Assembly: GCA_036567205.1 (NCBI GenBank)
Contig: DATCVA010000123.1
Coordinates: 1-8,137 of the forward strand
DNA length: 8,137 nt
Origin: DATCVA01 sp036567205
GTDB lineage: Bacteria > Pseudomonadota > Gammaproteobacteria > Burkholderiales > Burkholderiaceae_B
Reading direction: 5' to 3'
The notes beneath the pieces were generated by a model. That model was not told where the DNA came from, made no database searches, and saw only the letters and a list, made by a program, of their open reading frames with translations. The position numbers and the translations under genes are program-made. Shown here piece by piece: positions 1-5,257 of this stretch (position 1 is the stretch's first letter; each line of letters opens with the position of its first letter).

Positions 1-830
1 GAGTCGATAGCAGCGGCGGCGTTGAGCATGTCACCCGGAGTCAGGGGCAACTGCTTGGCGTGTTTCTTGATCGCGGATTTTGCCGACATGTCGTCTTCCC
101 ACATTACCCACGGAGTTTCTGCCAAGGTTTGTTCGGCTTTAGTTTTTTCCTTTGCGTTCTTCGCTCCCTCTACCCGGCGGACCAATGCGTTATAGGTTTC
201 CGACTTTGAGCGAATTTTCAATATTTCGCCCAAGGGCAATACGACAGCCATTTCGTCGCCACCGTCCAGCCGGACGTAGGAGAATGCGCCAATGAGGTCG
301 CCGCGATTTTTCAAGGTTTTCTGATACTTCAAGAAGGCGTCCGTACCGATCATGTGCTCGAACGTGTCGCCGTCGTGAATGGCTTCGGCTTGAATACTGC
401 GGATGTGGGGGCTGCGGTGCGCCAAGGTCACAAAGCCACGATAGCCAACTTGGAACTGGCATTCGTAGGTGTCTTCCCAAACCCATTTCCCATCGCCACC
501 GGTAACGTTTTGGCCGTTGGCGTCTTTAAGAGGCGAAGATTTCTTGTATGGGATCAAAAACGCCTGCTGCTGCACGGTATTGGGTTCGAGGCCCAGCGCA
601 GCCGATGCCATAAAGGCACCCAGGACGCTTTGCGGGTCGCATCGCGCCAATAACGGGGTCTTCTTTACCGCATTGACTGCCAGGCTTAGGAAGCGCTCGG
701 GAGTGAAATACTTACCGGCGACCGCACCGATGCCGCGCTCGATGCGAGGGTCATCCCGCAGGTAGGACAAGATGGTTTTTGATGGAACCGCTTCGCCAGT
801 GGTTACGGTTCGTAGCTGTGATGCACTCAT
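1..830 (-). CDS. recT: RecT-family single-strand annealing protein (3' end outside window)
   Basis: This encodes a RecT-type recombinase, which coats single-stranded DNA and anneals complementary strands during phage recombination. The reading frame stays open for 276 codons to the window edge, so the C-terminus is missing. I recognise the family from the segment around residues 75-100 (FMASAALGLEPNT followed by AFLIPYKK), then ECQFQVGYRGFVTLAHRS, and near the end ETPWVMWEDDMSAKSAIKKHAKQLPL, which match the conserved RecT core. The ATG lies three bases after the stop of the YqaJ-type exonuclease gene, and the Shine-Dalgarno (AAGGAAA) sits inside the end of that gene, so the two are translationally coupled. 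This exonuclease-annealase pairing is the Red/RecET logic. It is the last gene of the leftward operon visible here. The family call is confident; no experimental function is implied. Confidence 0.93.
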   Translation of the reverse strand, partial: MSASQLRTVTTGEAVPSKTILSYLRDDPRIERGIGAVAGKYFTPERFLSLAVNAVKKTPLLARCDPQSVLGAFMASAALGLEPNTVQQQAFLIPYKKSSPLKDANGQNVTGGDGKWVWEDTYECQFQVGYRGFVTLAHRSPHIRSIQAEAIHDGDTFEHMIGTDAFLKYQKTLKNRGDLIGAFSYVRLDGGDEMAVVLPLGEILKIRSKSETYNALVRRVEGAKNAKEKTKAEQTLAETPWVMWEDDMSAKSAIKKHAKQLPLTPGDMLNAAAAID

Positions 831-833
831 GGT

Positions 834-1781
834 TTATTTCCTTTTCTTCAAGCGCATGACGCGCGTGGTTGAGGTGGTTTTGAATTTGGCGGCCAGGTCG
901 GGGTGCTCGCGGGCCAATGCCTCTTGATCGAGTCGGCGTGACTCTTGAGCCTTCCACGTCAAAAGTTGTTGGCCTTGGTATGTCAGAATGGAGTAGGGGG
1001 AAATGAACTCAGCAATGTCCAGTTGCAGGCTCTCGGCCTCGTTTTCCCAGGATTTAATTTGTTGCTTAAGCGATTCGAAGCGCTGAACCTTCAGAACCGT
1101 CGCTTCGTCGGCCTCGATAGCCTTGCCGTTGTCGATTGGGTAAATTGCCTTCACGTCGTCAAAGCGCATGATGTCGGGCACCTTGCCGCCGATGATGCAG
1201 TCGTTCCAGAACGCGACTGCTTTCTCACGCATGGCGGCAATCACTTCTTCGTCATGCTCGGCCCAGTAGGTGCCAACATCATCCAGCCCCATCATTGGGG
1301 AAACAATGCAGCGGCGCCGACCCGTGATGCCAAGGCCGTGCATGAACTGAATGTGATAATGCAGTGGCATTTCGTCCGTTTCTTCCTCGCCCCATTGGGT
1401 TTTTGCAAATCCACGGACGGTCTTGGCATCGCCATTGACGTGTTCACCATCAAGCATCAGCTCGAAGTCGATCTCGCATGAGAGAAAGGGGTATTTCGAG
1501 TCGTAGTACCGCTTGTTGGTTGCAATAAGCTCGACGTCATGGCCTTCATCGCGCAGCTTCTCAACGGTCATATCCACGATGATGGGTTCCAGGCGCTTGC
1601 CGCTATCGAGGATGCGCTGCTCGGCCTTACTGCGCCGAGGTGCCTGGCGCTGACCTGTTTTTTGCAGCCAGAGCTCTACAGCAGTCGTGAAGGGACTGAC
1701 GCCGTAGATCGCCGCCATATCGCTGCCGCCGATGTACGAGCGGCGCTCCAGCATGAATTTTTCTTGGGCGTTCATGATCAT
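834..1781 (-). CDS. YqaJ-type phage exonuclease (PD-(D/E)XK, RecE/lambda Exo partner of RecT)
   Basis: This is a 315-residue nuclease of the YqaJ viral-recombinase family, which resects double-stranded ends to give single strands for RecT. Visible motifs are the N-terminal RRSYIGGSDMAAIYG (residues 13-27), a Glu in GKRLEP (E65), Asp105 in CEIDFEL and D118-A-K120, which together form the PD-(D/E)XK core, then PLHYHIQFMHGL (139-150) in the place of the helical Gln motif. The C-terminus is very basic (RLKKRK). The first ATG (1781) overlaps the stop of the upstream zinc-finger gene as ATGA. A second in-frame ATG at 1775 is better spaced from the GAGA Shine-Dalgarno and could be the true start. 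The gene sits directly before recT in the leftward operon. Family assignment is strong; directionality and processivity cannot be read from the sequence. Confidence 0.92.
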   Translation of the reverse strand: MIMNAQEKFMLERRSYIGGSDMAAIYGVSPFTTAVELWLQKTGQRQAPRRSKAEQRILDSGKRLEPIIVDMTVEKLRDEGHDVELIATNKRYYDSKYPFLSCEIDFELMLDGEHVNGDAKTVRGFAKTQWGEEETDEMPLHYHIQFMHGLGITGRRRCIVSPMMGLDDVGTYWAEHDEEVIAAMREKAVAFWNDCIIGGKVPDIMRFDDVKAIYPIDNGKAIEADEATVLKVQRFESLKQQIKSWENEAESLQLDIAEFISPYSILTYQGQQLLTWKAQESRRLDQEALAREHPDLAAKFKTTSTTRVMRLKKRK

Positions 1782-1999
1782 TTCTCGCAGTTGTCGAATA
1801 GATGGGCGTTGGAGAACTCGGACTCGCCGCCGCTAGTGTTGTTGAGGTAGGAGGCGTGTTGGCCGGTCCGTTGCTCCTGCTTAATGGCCTTGCAGGACTT
1901 GCTGCAAAACCGGCCCCAGCCACGCTTGCGATCAGCTACGCGGGCCATGAAAGGTGTCTTGCAGCGCTCGCACTTCACTTCGACGGTTTGGCCTCTCAT
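1778..1999 (-). CDS. Small zinc-finger protein
   Basis: This 73-residue protein has a likely zinc-binding module: Cys10-x2-Cys13 (CERCKTPF) followed about 20 residues later by CSKSCK, giving two CxxC/CxxxC knuckles in a basic context (VADRKRGWGRFCSKSCK). The remainder is polar and low in structure. The ATG overlaps the stop of the HNH gene as ATGA, and its own stop overlaps the start of the exonuclease gene in the same way. It has a GGAG ribosome site eight bases upstream. This tight packing argues strongly that it is expressed. Small zinc-finger proteins of this kind are common in phage recombination operons, where a DNA or protein contact role is usually assumed. No specific function can be assigned here. 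Confidence 0.85.
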   Translation of the reverse strand: MRGQTVEVKCERCKTPFMARVADRKRGWGRFCSKSCKAIKQEQRTGQHASYLNNTSGGESEFSNAHLFDNCEK

Positions 2000-2529
2000 G
2001 CCGCTTCTCCGTTGGCGTTTGCGGCACGCTTGCTTTCTCGTAGCTTTACTTTCTGGATGACGCTTAAATGACCGGCCTCACTATTGCAAAGTTGGTGGGC
2101 CAGCACCTTGTTCGCCATGTGATCGGTCCCGCCAGCGTTAAGCGGCACAACGTGCTCAACGCTTGCATCCTCATCGGGTGTTTCCAGGCCGCAGTAGAAG
2201 CACTGCCGACCGTCGCGGCGGATCAGGCTCTGAATGACGACTGACTGGTTGCCTTTTTTGCGCTTTGTCTTGTTTCCAGCGCTCCAGGGCTTTTGGCGTA
2301 GGAATGCGTCGAAGGCTGTTTTCGCGCCACCGCTGAAAGTGACCTGCTCGGTCGCCTTGCGGTAAATGATTGCGGTGAGACCATTCGCCTTAAAGCGGAC
2401 CAGTTCCCACTCGCTTGTTGGCGCAAGGACCTCACCACCTCGATCGGTCACGAACTGTTCAAATTTCGGTTTCAGTCGGCGAATCTTGGCTGAGTCGGTT
2501 TTGGTGTAAACGTCGGGATTGAACGTCAT
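1996..2529 (-). CDS. HNH endonuclease family protein
   Basis: This 177-residue protein has a C-terminal HNH nuclease domain, roughly residues 100-165. Cys110-x2-Cys113 (CFYC) form the first zinc knuckle. EHVVP holds Glu125-His126 as the metal/catalytic pair. Asn140 is the middle residue of the motif, and HQLCNSEAGHLSV (145-157) carries Cys148 and His154. The first 90 residues are a separate, unrecognised domain with alternating beta/alpha character (WELVRFKANGLTAIIYRKA). It starts two bases after the upstream membrane-protein gene and ends in an ATGA overlap with the zinc-finger gene, so it belongs to the leftward recombination operon. It could nick or cut phage or host DNA. Its position is not that of a packaging (terminase-linked) HNH enzyme nor of a free-standing homing endonuclease. 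Confidence 0.88.
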   Translation of the reverse strand: MTFNPDVYTKTDSAKIRRLKPKFEQFVTDRGGEVLAPTSEWELVRFKANGLTAIIYRKATEQVTFSGGAKTAFDAFLRQKPWSAGNKTKRKKGNQSVVIQSLIRRDGRQCFYCGLETPDEDASVEHVVPLNAGGTDHMANKVLAHQLCNSEAGHLSVIQKVKLRESKRAANANGEAA

Positions 2530-2531
2530 GA

Positions 2532-2747
2532 TCAGAACCCCACCGCCGCGCCGATATACATCACGGCAGCAGCAATAACCAACACAACGGCAGTACCGGC
2601 GATCACGGGAAGCCAGCCGCCCGGAGGGGTTGAGCTGTCTTTTGCCCAGCCGCCTGTGCCGTCGTATTTAGAGGTGCGCGGAAAACGCAGCGTGAAGTTG
2701 CTGTGACTGCGATCCACACCGTAAGGCCAGTTCGAGGTCTTATGCAT
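2532..2747 (-). CDS. Small tail-anchored membrane protein, unknown function
   Basis: This is a 71-residue protein. Residues 1-44 are polar and rich in Gly, Ser, Thr and Pro, and residues 45-70 form one hydrophobic helix (WLPVIAGTAVVLVIAAAVMY) reaching almost the C-terminus. That makes it a probable tail-anchored inner-membrane protein with an N-terminal cytosolic tail. The start overlaps the end of the upstream gene by eight bases, and a GGGGTGA sequence lies at a reasonable distance. The stop is two bases before the HNH start. I do not recognise a family. Small membrane proteins in early phage operons can act on host membrane proteins, but nothing in this sequence specifies a target. Confidence 0.75.
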   Translation of the reverse strand: MHKTSNWPYGVDRSHSNFTLRFPRTSKYDGTGGWAKDSSTPPGGWLPVIAGTAVVLVIAAAVMYIGAAVGF

Positions 2748-3021
2748 GAGCAGTCACCCCGTTTTCAATGCAGAGCAACTTCGCCTTTTTGTCTTCGATA
2801 TGTGCGATCTGCCGGGCATACTCACGATGTATGCTCGTTAGCTTCTTATCCAGAGCCGCTAGTTGTGCGGCCACGGCGTTGAAATTGGCGGGCATGGTGT
2901 ATTCGAACTCGACCGGCCCAATGAGGACATAGCCGTATTCGCTCATGTCGTTCGGAAAAACCAGAAGGTCTTTTTGGTACTCGCCCTTATGAACGAGTCC
3001 TTTAACGGTGACGGTGCTCAT
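2740..3021 (-). CDS. Hypothetical phage protein with C-terminal coiled coil
   Basis: This 93-residue protein is not recognised. The first half looks like a small beta-rich domain (VTVKGLVHKGEYQKDLLVFP, then YGYVLIGPVEFEY). Residues 50-86 are a charged amphipathic helix with heptad-like spacing of Leu, Ile and Ala (AAQLAALDKKLTSIHREYAR), probably a short coiled coil. The ribosome site is very strong (CGGAGGGA, about five bases before ATG). The start overlaps the stop of the 34-residue peptide gene as ATGA, so translation is coupled. It belongs to the leftward early operon. No catalytic residues or metal ligands stand out, and a structural or adaptor role is the most that can be inferred. Confidence 0.8.
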   Translation of the reverse strand: MSTVTVKGLVHKGEYQKDLLVFPNDMSEYGYVLIGPVEFEYTMPANFNAVAAQLAALDKKLTSIHREYARQIAHIEDKKAKLLCIENGVTAHA

Positions 3022-3122
3022 GATTCCCTCCGAGGGTTTTTGGCGGCCAGGACGTGATCACCCACGAAGGCGATTGCCAGAGCGGCCAGGCAGTAGGTAA
3101 CAAGAAAGGTGAGGGCGGTCAT
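3018..3122 (-). CDS. 34-residue single-span membrane peptide
   Basis: This very short gene encodes a 34-residue peptide, beginning MTALTFLVTYCLAALAIAFV and ending in a basic tail (KNPRRES). Residues 3-25 form one transmembrane helix. The evidence for expression is positional. Its ATG overlaps the stop of the 139-residue protein gene (ATGA at 3119-3122), and its stop overlaps the ATG of the coiled-coil protein gene (ATGA at 3018-3021), so without it there would be an unexplained 100-base hole in an otherwise continuous coupled operon. A purine-rich GAGCGGGG precedes the start. The function is unknown. Basic residues after the helix favour an N-out, C-in orientation. Confidence 0.72.
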   Translation of the reverse strand: MTALTFLVTYCLAALAIAFVGDHVLAAKNPRRES

Positions 3123-3538
3123 TGTGTGCCCCGCTCAAGTAGGTATTGAGTCGCGGCGTACTTGGCCATGTTGTCGGCGTGCGTATCGACGAACCGGTCA
3201 ATGAGGGGATTCAGGAAGGCCTGGGCGCGTGCAACTACATTCGGGACGCCTGCCGCGATCACGGCGCCGACCAAGATCGATAGGTCCGCGCTTTCTTCAC
3301 TTTCTGTCAGGGCGTCCCATATATCGCCAGCATCGAACGCAACGTAGGCGCCGTATTCCGTAACGCTATCAAGCTGGCCTTCGCCAGCGCTGAGAATCCG
3401 GCGCACGACAAAATGCGCGGCGGCAGCTTCGTGTTTGTGTGTTTCGCGGTAGATTGACCAGTAGGCCAGTTCTACGTCATGCGGCAATTCCGGTGGCTGT
3501 GTCGGCTGTTCCGGAATGCGATGAAGGGCGTATCCCAT
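3119..3538 (-). CDS. Hypothetical phage protein, first gene of the leftward operon
   Basis: This 139-residue acidic, mostly helical protein is not recognised. It starts MGYALHRIPEQPTQPPELPHD, a proline-rich linker, followed by an Ala-rich helical region (HEAAAAHFVVRRILSAGEGQ) and a C-terminal helix ending LLERGTQ. There are no membrane segments, Cys clusters or evident catalytic motifs. A good ribosome site (GGGAGAG) precedes the ATG. It is the first gene after the long structured leader, and the 3' arm of the leader's terminal helix ends only about 17 bases upstream of the start codon, so folding of the leader could affect its translation. Its stop overlaps the following 34-residue gene. Confidence 0.82.
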   Translation of the reverse strand: MGYALHRIPEQPTQPPELPHDVELAYWSIYRETHKHEAAAAHFVVRRILSAGEGQLDSVTEYGAYVAFDAGDIWDALTESEESADLSILVGAVIAAGVPNVVARAQAFLNPLIDRFVDTHADNMAKYAATQYLLERGTQ

Positions 3539-3555
3539 CGTTCTCTCCCAAGTGC

Positions 3556-3585
3556 CTTTGACAACCAGGGGGATTTAAAGAAGGG
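3556..3585. repeat. Terminal inverted repeat, left copy
   Basis: CTTTGACAACCAGGG (3556-3570) is a perfect 15-base complement of 4201-4215. After two extra G bases, 3573-3585 complements 4188-4200 at 12 of 13 positions. In the leftward RNA this is the 3' arm of the closing helix, ending about 17 bases before the first operon gene. Confidence 0.95.
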
Positions 3586-3671
3586 TGGGGTATGGGTGCC
3601 TACTCGCAGCACTAACCGGGATGGTTAGCATCTGCTTTCGGCGTTGATGGTTACCGGAGCTGACCCGGCAT

Positions 3672-3707
3672 GACCTTTTAGCCGTATGGGGCCGCTTACA
3701 AAAGGTC
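3672..3707. repeat. Hairpin with 8-bp base stem
   Basis: GACCTTTT (3672-3679) is the exact complement of AAAAGGTC (3700-3707), continued by AGC/GCT after a three-base bulge. No run of T follows on either strand, so it does not look like an intrinsic terminator. It is better read as one arm of the structured leader. Confidence 0.8.
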
Positions 3708-3781
3708 GATATTGCGTAGAGCAAGGTGGCCACACCTACGCAACCCCGCTTATGTCTCTGCGCATCAGCCTGCGCATTTAC

Positions 3782-3888
3782 CATCATCGAAGCGGGCCGG
3801 AATTGATGCCGGCCTGACAGCCTTGCTCGATTGCGCCCCTATTTATGCCGCCGGATATTCAGGGTCATGGTCAGCCGCTTCGATGATG
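3782..3888. repeat. Nested inverted repeats forming a three-way junction
   Basis: The outer helix is CATCATCGAAGCGG (3782-3795) with its exact complement at 3875-3888, extended by one G-U and one A-U pair on the minus strand. Inside it, GGCCGG/CCGGCC (3795-3800/3809-3814) forms one arm and CTGAC/GTCAG (3814-3818/3870-3874) another. The three helices abut almost without unpaired bases, as expected of a stacked RNA junction. Confidence 0.85.
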
Positions 3889-4187
3889 ATCCCCGTACTT
3901 TCCGGGGTGTATAGGCTTTCGCCTCCCACTGCACGCCTGCCCGTCCTTGCACGGCCGCTTGTGGTCAATCGTGTGCTCATCCTCGCTGGCGCTTGCCTTC
4001 TGCGCCTCTCGGTGTGGCTGCCGTTCCAGGGCTACCAGCCTGGACTCTGGTTAATGCTGCCGGTTACCCTCGTCCGGCGGCTGCGTCAGACCTCTGCGTC
4101 GAGGCCATTTTGCAAGTGGGTGCGGTCAGATCGGCTGACCGTCAAGATCGCTCAATGAGCAATCATTTTGCTGTGGGGCGTATGTTC

Positions 4188-4215
4188 CCCTTCCTTAAAT
4201 CCCTGGTTGTCAAAG
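4188..4215. repeat. Terminal inverted repeat, right copy
   Basis: This is the partner of the repeat at 3556-3585. In the leftward transcript it would form the 5' arm of the closing helix, beginning about 30 nt after the predicted PL start. No matching short direct repeat flanks the two copies, which argues against a simple transposon end. Confidence 0.95.
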
Positions 4216-4251
4216 AGCGTTTTCAATACCGTGATGCACGGCTTGGGAGTG

Positions 4252-4280
4252 ATTACACCAAATGGTGTATTAAATGTCAA
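4252..4280 (-). promoter_or_regulatory. PL, leftward early promoter
   Basis: On the minus strand there is a perfect -35 (TTGACA, 4275-4280), a 17-base spacer and -10 TGTAAT (4252-4257). The predicted start is near 4245. The spacer contains the operator at 4255-4268, so bound repressor would cover the polymerase site. It drives the structured leader and the recombination operon. Confidence 0.85.
4254..4269. promoter_or_regulatory. Left operator, site 1
   Basis: TACACCAAATGGTGTA is a near-perfect palindrome with 6-base arms TACACC/GGTGTA. It sits in the PL spacer, with its centre 25 bases from the second left operator. It is a probable binding site of the repressor and Cro. Confidence 0.85.
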
Positions 4281-4298
4281 CACCAAACGGTGTATTAT
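4270..4298 (+). promoter_or_regulatory. Rightward promoter for the ABA-sandwich gene
   Basis: TTAAAT (4270-4275), a 17-base spacer and TATTAT (4293-4298). The -10 is good and the -35 weak. The operator at 4280-4293 fills the spacer, the same layout as PL and PR. The predicted start near 4305 gives a leader of about 40 nt with a good ribosome site (TTAGGAG) before the ATG at 4344. Confidence 0.6.
4280..4293. promoter_or_regulatory. Left operator, site 2
   Basis: ACACCAAACGGTGT is identical to the 14-base core of the strongest right operator (6165-6178). It lies in the spacer of the rightward ABA promoter and abuts the PL -35. Identity between sites 1.9 kb apart supports regulation by one shared repressor. 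Confidence 0.87.
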
Positions 4299-4343
4299 TT
4301 TGCGATATTGATCCTTTCCCCATATTTTCGTTAGGAGATTGCA

Positions 4344-4883
4344 ATGGATAATGCGTCGAAGGATTTCGTTTACTGCGGGGGATGTGGCGCCGATGCGCCC
4401 CTAAATATCGGCTTGAACGATGCAGCGCTCGACATGGACCGGGCTATCGCGCAGGAAGTGTTTGGTCTGCCCGACGATGTGATACACGGCCTGGAGGCGG
4501 CAAGCATACCCCTGCCTCCATACTCGACGGACAGGTTGGCAGCTAACCAGGCAATGACGAAAGTGTGGGCAAAGGGTGGGGAAGTGCGTGCCCGCCTGGA
4601 CGCCGAGCTGACGTGCTTGGCAGACATGGGTGATGACACACCAGCCGATTACAGAGGATTATCGACTGCTCTAGTCATGATGACGCCGCAAGCTATATGC
4701 GAGGCGGTTCTTGTGACGGTTCGCTCATATAAGGACGCAGGATGGTTTGCAAACACGCGAGAGGGTCGCCCTGCATTCCTTCGTACAGATGCTCATGGTT
4801 GTAGCGGACGTAGGCGTGAAACACACGTATATGCTGTTGTGTCTTCCGGTGATCAGCCGGCCGCTCCAGCCAAAGCTGAATAA
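4344..4883 (+). CDS. Phage ABA-sandwich domain protein
   Basis: This 179-residue protein has a core resembling the phage ABA-sandwich family: LDMDRAIAQEVFG (residues 29-41), PPYSTDRLAANQAM (58-71) and MMTPQAICEAVLVTV (112-126) match the usual order LD-x-LVAEKVMG, YSTD-xxAA and PLAICRAAL. The molecular role of this family is unknown. A CxxC (CGGC, 11-14) precedes the domain. Residues from about 135 onward look unlike the family, are poorly ordered, and are encoded opposite the 3' half of a leftward gene, so the natural end may once have been near 4750. The ribosome site TTAGGAG is well placed. Its promoter carries an operator, so it should be silent in the lysogen. It is transcribed towards the immunity genes. 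Confidence 0.72.
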   Translation: MDNASKDFVYCGGCGADAPLNIGLNDAALDMDRAIAQEVFGLPDDVIHGLEAASIPLPPYSTDRLAANQAMTKVWAKGGEVRARLDAELTCLADMGDDTPADYRGLSTALVMMTPQAICEAVLVTVRSYKDAGWFANTREGRPAFLRTDAHGCSGRRRETHVYAVVSSGDQPAAPAKAE

Positions 4884-4923
4884 GCTGGGCTTCGTTATCT
4901 TGCTTGAAGGAGGTTCTTGTCAT
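4693..4923 (-). CDS. Small hypothetical protein, last of the immunity operon
   Basis: This 76-residue protein (MTRTSFKQDNEAQLIQLWLE, later GDPLACLQTILRPYM) is soluble, with amphipathic helices. I cannot name a family. The frame is supported by its ATG overlapping the stop of the membrane-protein gene (ATGA, 4920-4923) and by protein-like composition. The opposite strand here carries only the atypical tail of the ABA gene. The overlap is tail-to-tail, about 190 bases. It would be made from the same leftward transcript as the repressor, lipoprotein and membrane protein, hence in the lysogen. The alternative is that it is a chance frame and the ABA tail is real; both could also be true. Confidence 0.66.
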   Translation of the reverse strand: MTRTSFKQDNEAQLIQLWLERPADHRKTQQHIRVFHAYVRYNHEHLYEGMQGDPLACLQTILRPYMSEPSQEPPRI

Positions 4924-5237
4924 TTTGGTTTGTTGATTCGATTGACCTTTTCAGCCTTTTCCATGCCCATTGCAATACCAAGCGTGAACACTATCCCAAA
5001 GAAAAACCAGATAATTACGAAGATCGCAATCCTTCCCCCGATCTGGATAAATGATAGGGTGGAAAGTTCTCCGCCAAAAGCAAAAACTGCGGCAATAATG
5101 GCTGATGCCCATGTGCAGAACTGGCCTGAGTTCCTATCAGATAGCACTTTAATTTTTGCCAGCACATAGCCAACAATAAACCCACAGAATGTGATAGCTA
5201 TCCATCCTAGCCCCAACCCTTCATCTGCTGGGTTCAC
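4920..5237 (-). CDS. Three-helix membrane protein, candidate superinfection-exclusion gene
   Basis: This 105-residue inner-membrane protein has three hydrophobic helices: about residues 9-30 (LGWIAITFCGFIVGYVLAKI), 42-58 (WASAIIAAVFAFGGEL) and 65-93 (GRIAIFVIIWFFFGIVFTLG). A charged C-terminal tail (EKAEKVNRINKPK) favours a cytosolic C-terminus. I choose the GTG at 5237, which sits seven bases from a GAGGA ribosome site; the TTG at 5243 is in frame but too close to it. The gene lies between the lipoprotein and the 76-residue gene, downstream of the repressor, where temperate phages often carry lysogeny-expressed exclusion genes. That role is an inference from position and topology. No family is recognised. 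Confidence 0.8.
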   Translation of the reverse strand: MNPADEGLGLGWIAITFCGFIVGYVLAKIKVLSDRNSGQFCTWASAIIAAVFAFGGELSTLSFIQIGGRIAIFVIIWFFFGIVFTLGIAMGMEKAEKVNRINKPK

Positions 5238-5257
5238 GGTCAATTCCTCATGCCTGA

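Larger units (their letters stand above)
3556..4215 (-). ncRNA. Candidate large structured RNA in the PL leader (about 660 nt)
   Basis: No reading frame here is convincing, but the stretch is full of paired segments. The ends pair: 3556-3570 is the exact reverse complement of 4201-4215, and 3573-3585 pairs with 4188-4200 at 13 of 13 positions if one G-U is allowed, with a two-base bulge. Inside, 3782-3795 pairs perfectly with 3875-3888. Hairpin arms include 3612-3617/3623-3628, 3672-3679/3700-3707, 3712-3719/3736-3743, 3759-3764/3771-3776, 3795-3800/3809-3814, 3891-3895/3903-3907, 3988-3992/4002-4006, 4059-4063/4074-4078, 4124-4129/4135-4140 and 4146-4153/4157-4164. Several positions are A-C mismatches on the plus strand but G-U on the minus strand, and 3913-3924 is a GAAA-capped hairpin only on the minus strand. 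Transcription would start about 30 bases upstream, at PL. Alternatives are an antitermination leader or a MITE-like element. Confidence 0.68.

Noticed and set aside
3672..3707. Intrinsic terminator
   Set aside because: The stem is strong but no T-run follows on either strand.
3575..3787. Minus-strand frame of 70 codons in the leader
   Set aside because: It coincides with helices, including the terminal repeat, and has a Cys/Arg/His-rich random-looking composition without a clear ribosome site.
3843..3980. Minus-strand 45-codon frame in the leader
   Set aside because: The product looks slightly protein-like, but GAGG abuts the ATG with no spacing and the frame overlaps several hairpins. Kept only as a possible leader peptide.
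3712..4158. Plus-strand frame of 148 codons
   Set aside because: It runs across many paired segments of the structured leader, has no ribosome site, arginine/leucine-rich low-quality composition and no promoter. A frame this long is expected by chance in GC-rich paired DNA.
3556..4215. MITE or insertion element bounded by inverted repeats
   Set aside because: No short direct duplication flanks the repeats, no transposase remnant, and wobble asymmetry plus extensive internal pairing fit RNA better. Not fully excluded.
3993..4334. Plus-strand frame of 113 codons
   Set aside because: It crosses the PL promoter and both left operators and overlaps the structured region; no ribosome site or protein-like features.
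4747..5169. Plus-strand frame of 140 codons
   Set aside because: It is antisense to the coupled membrane-protein and 76-residue genes and has no ribosome site or promoter.
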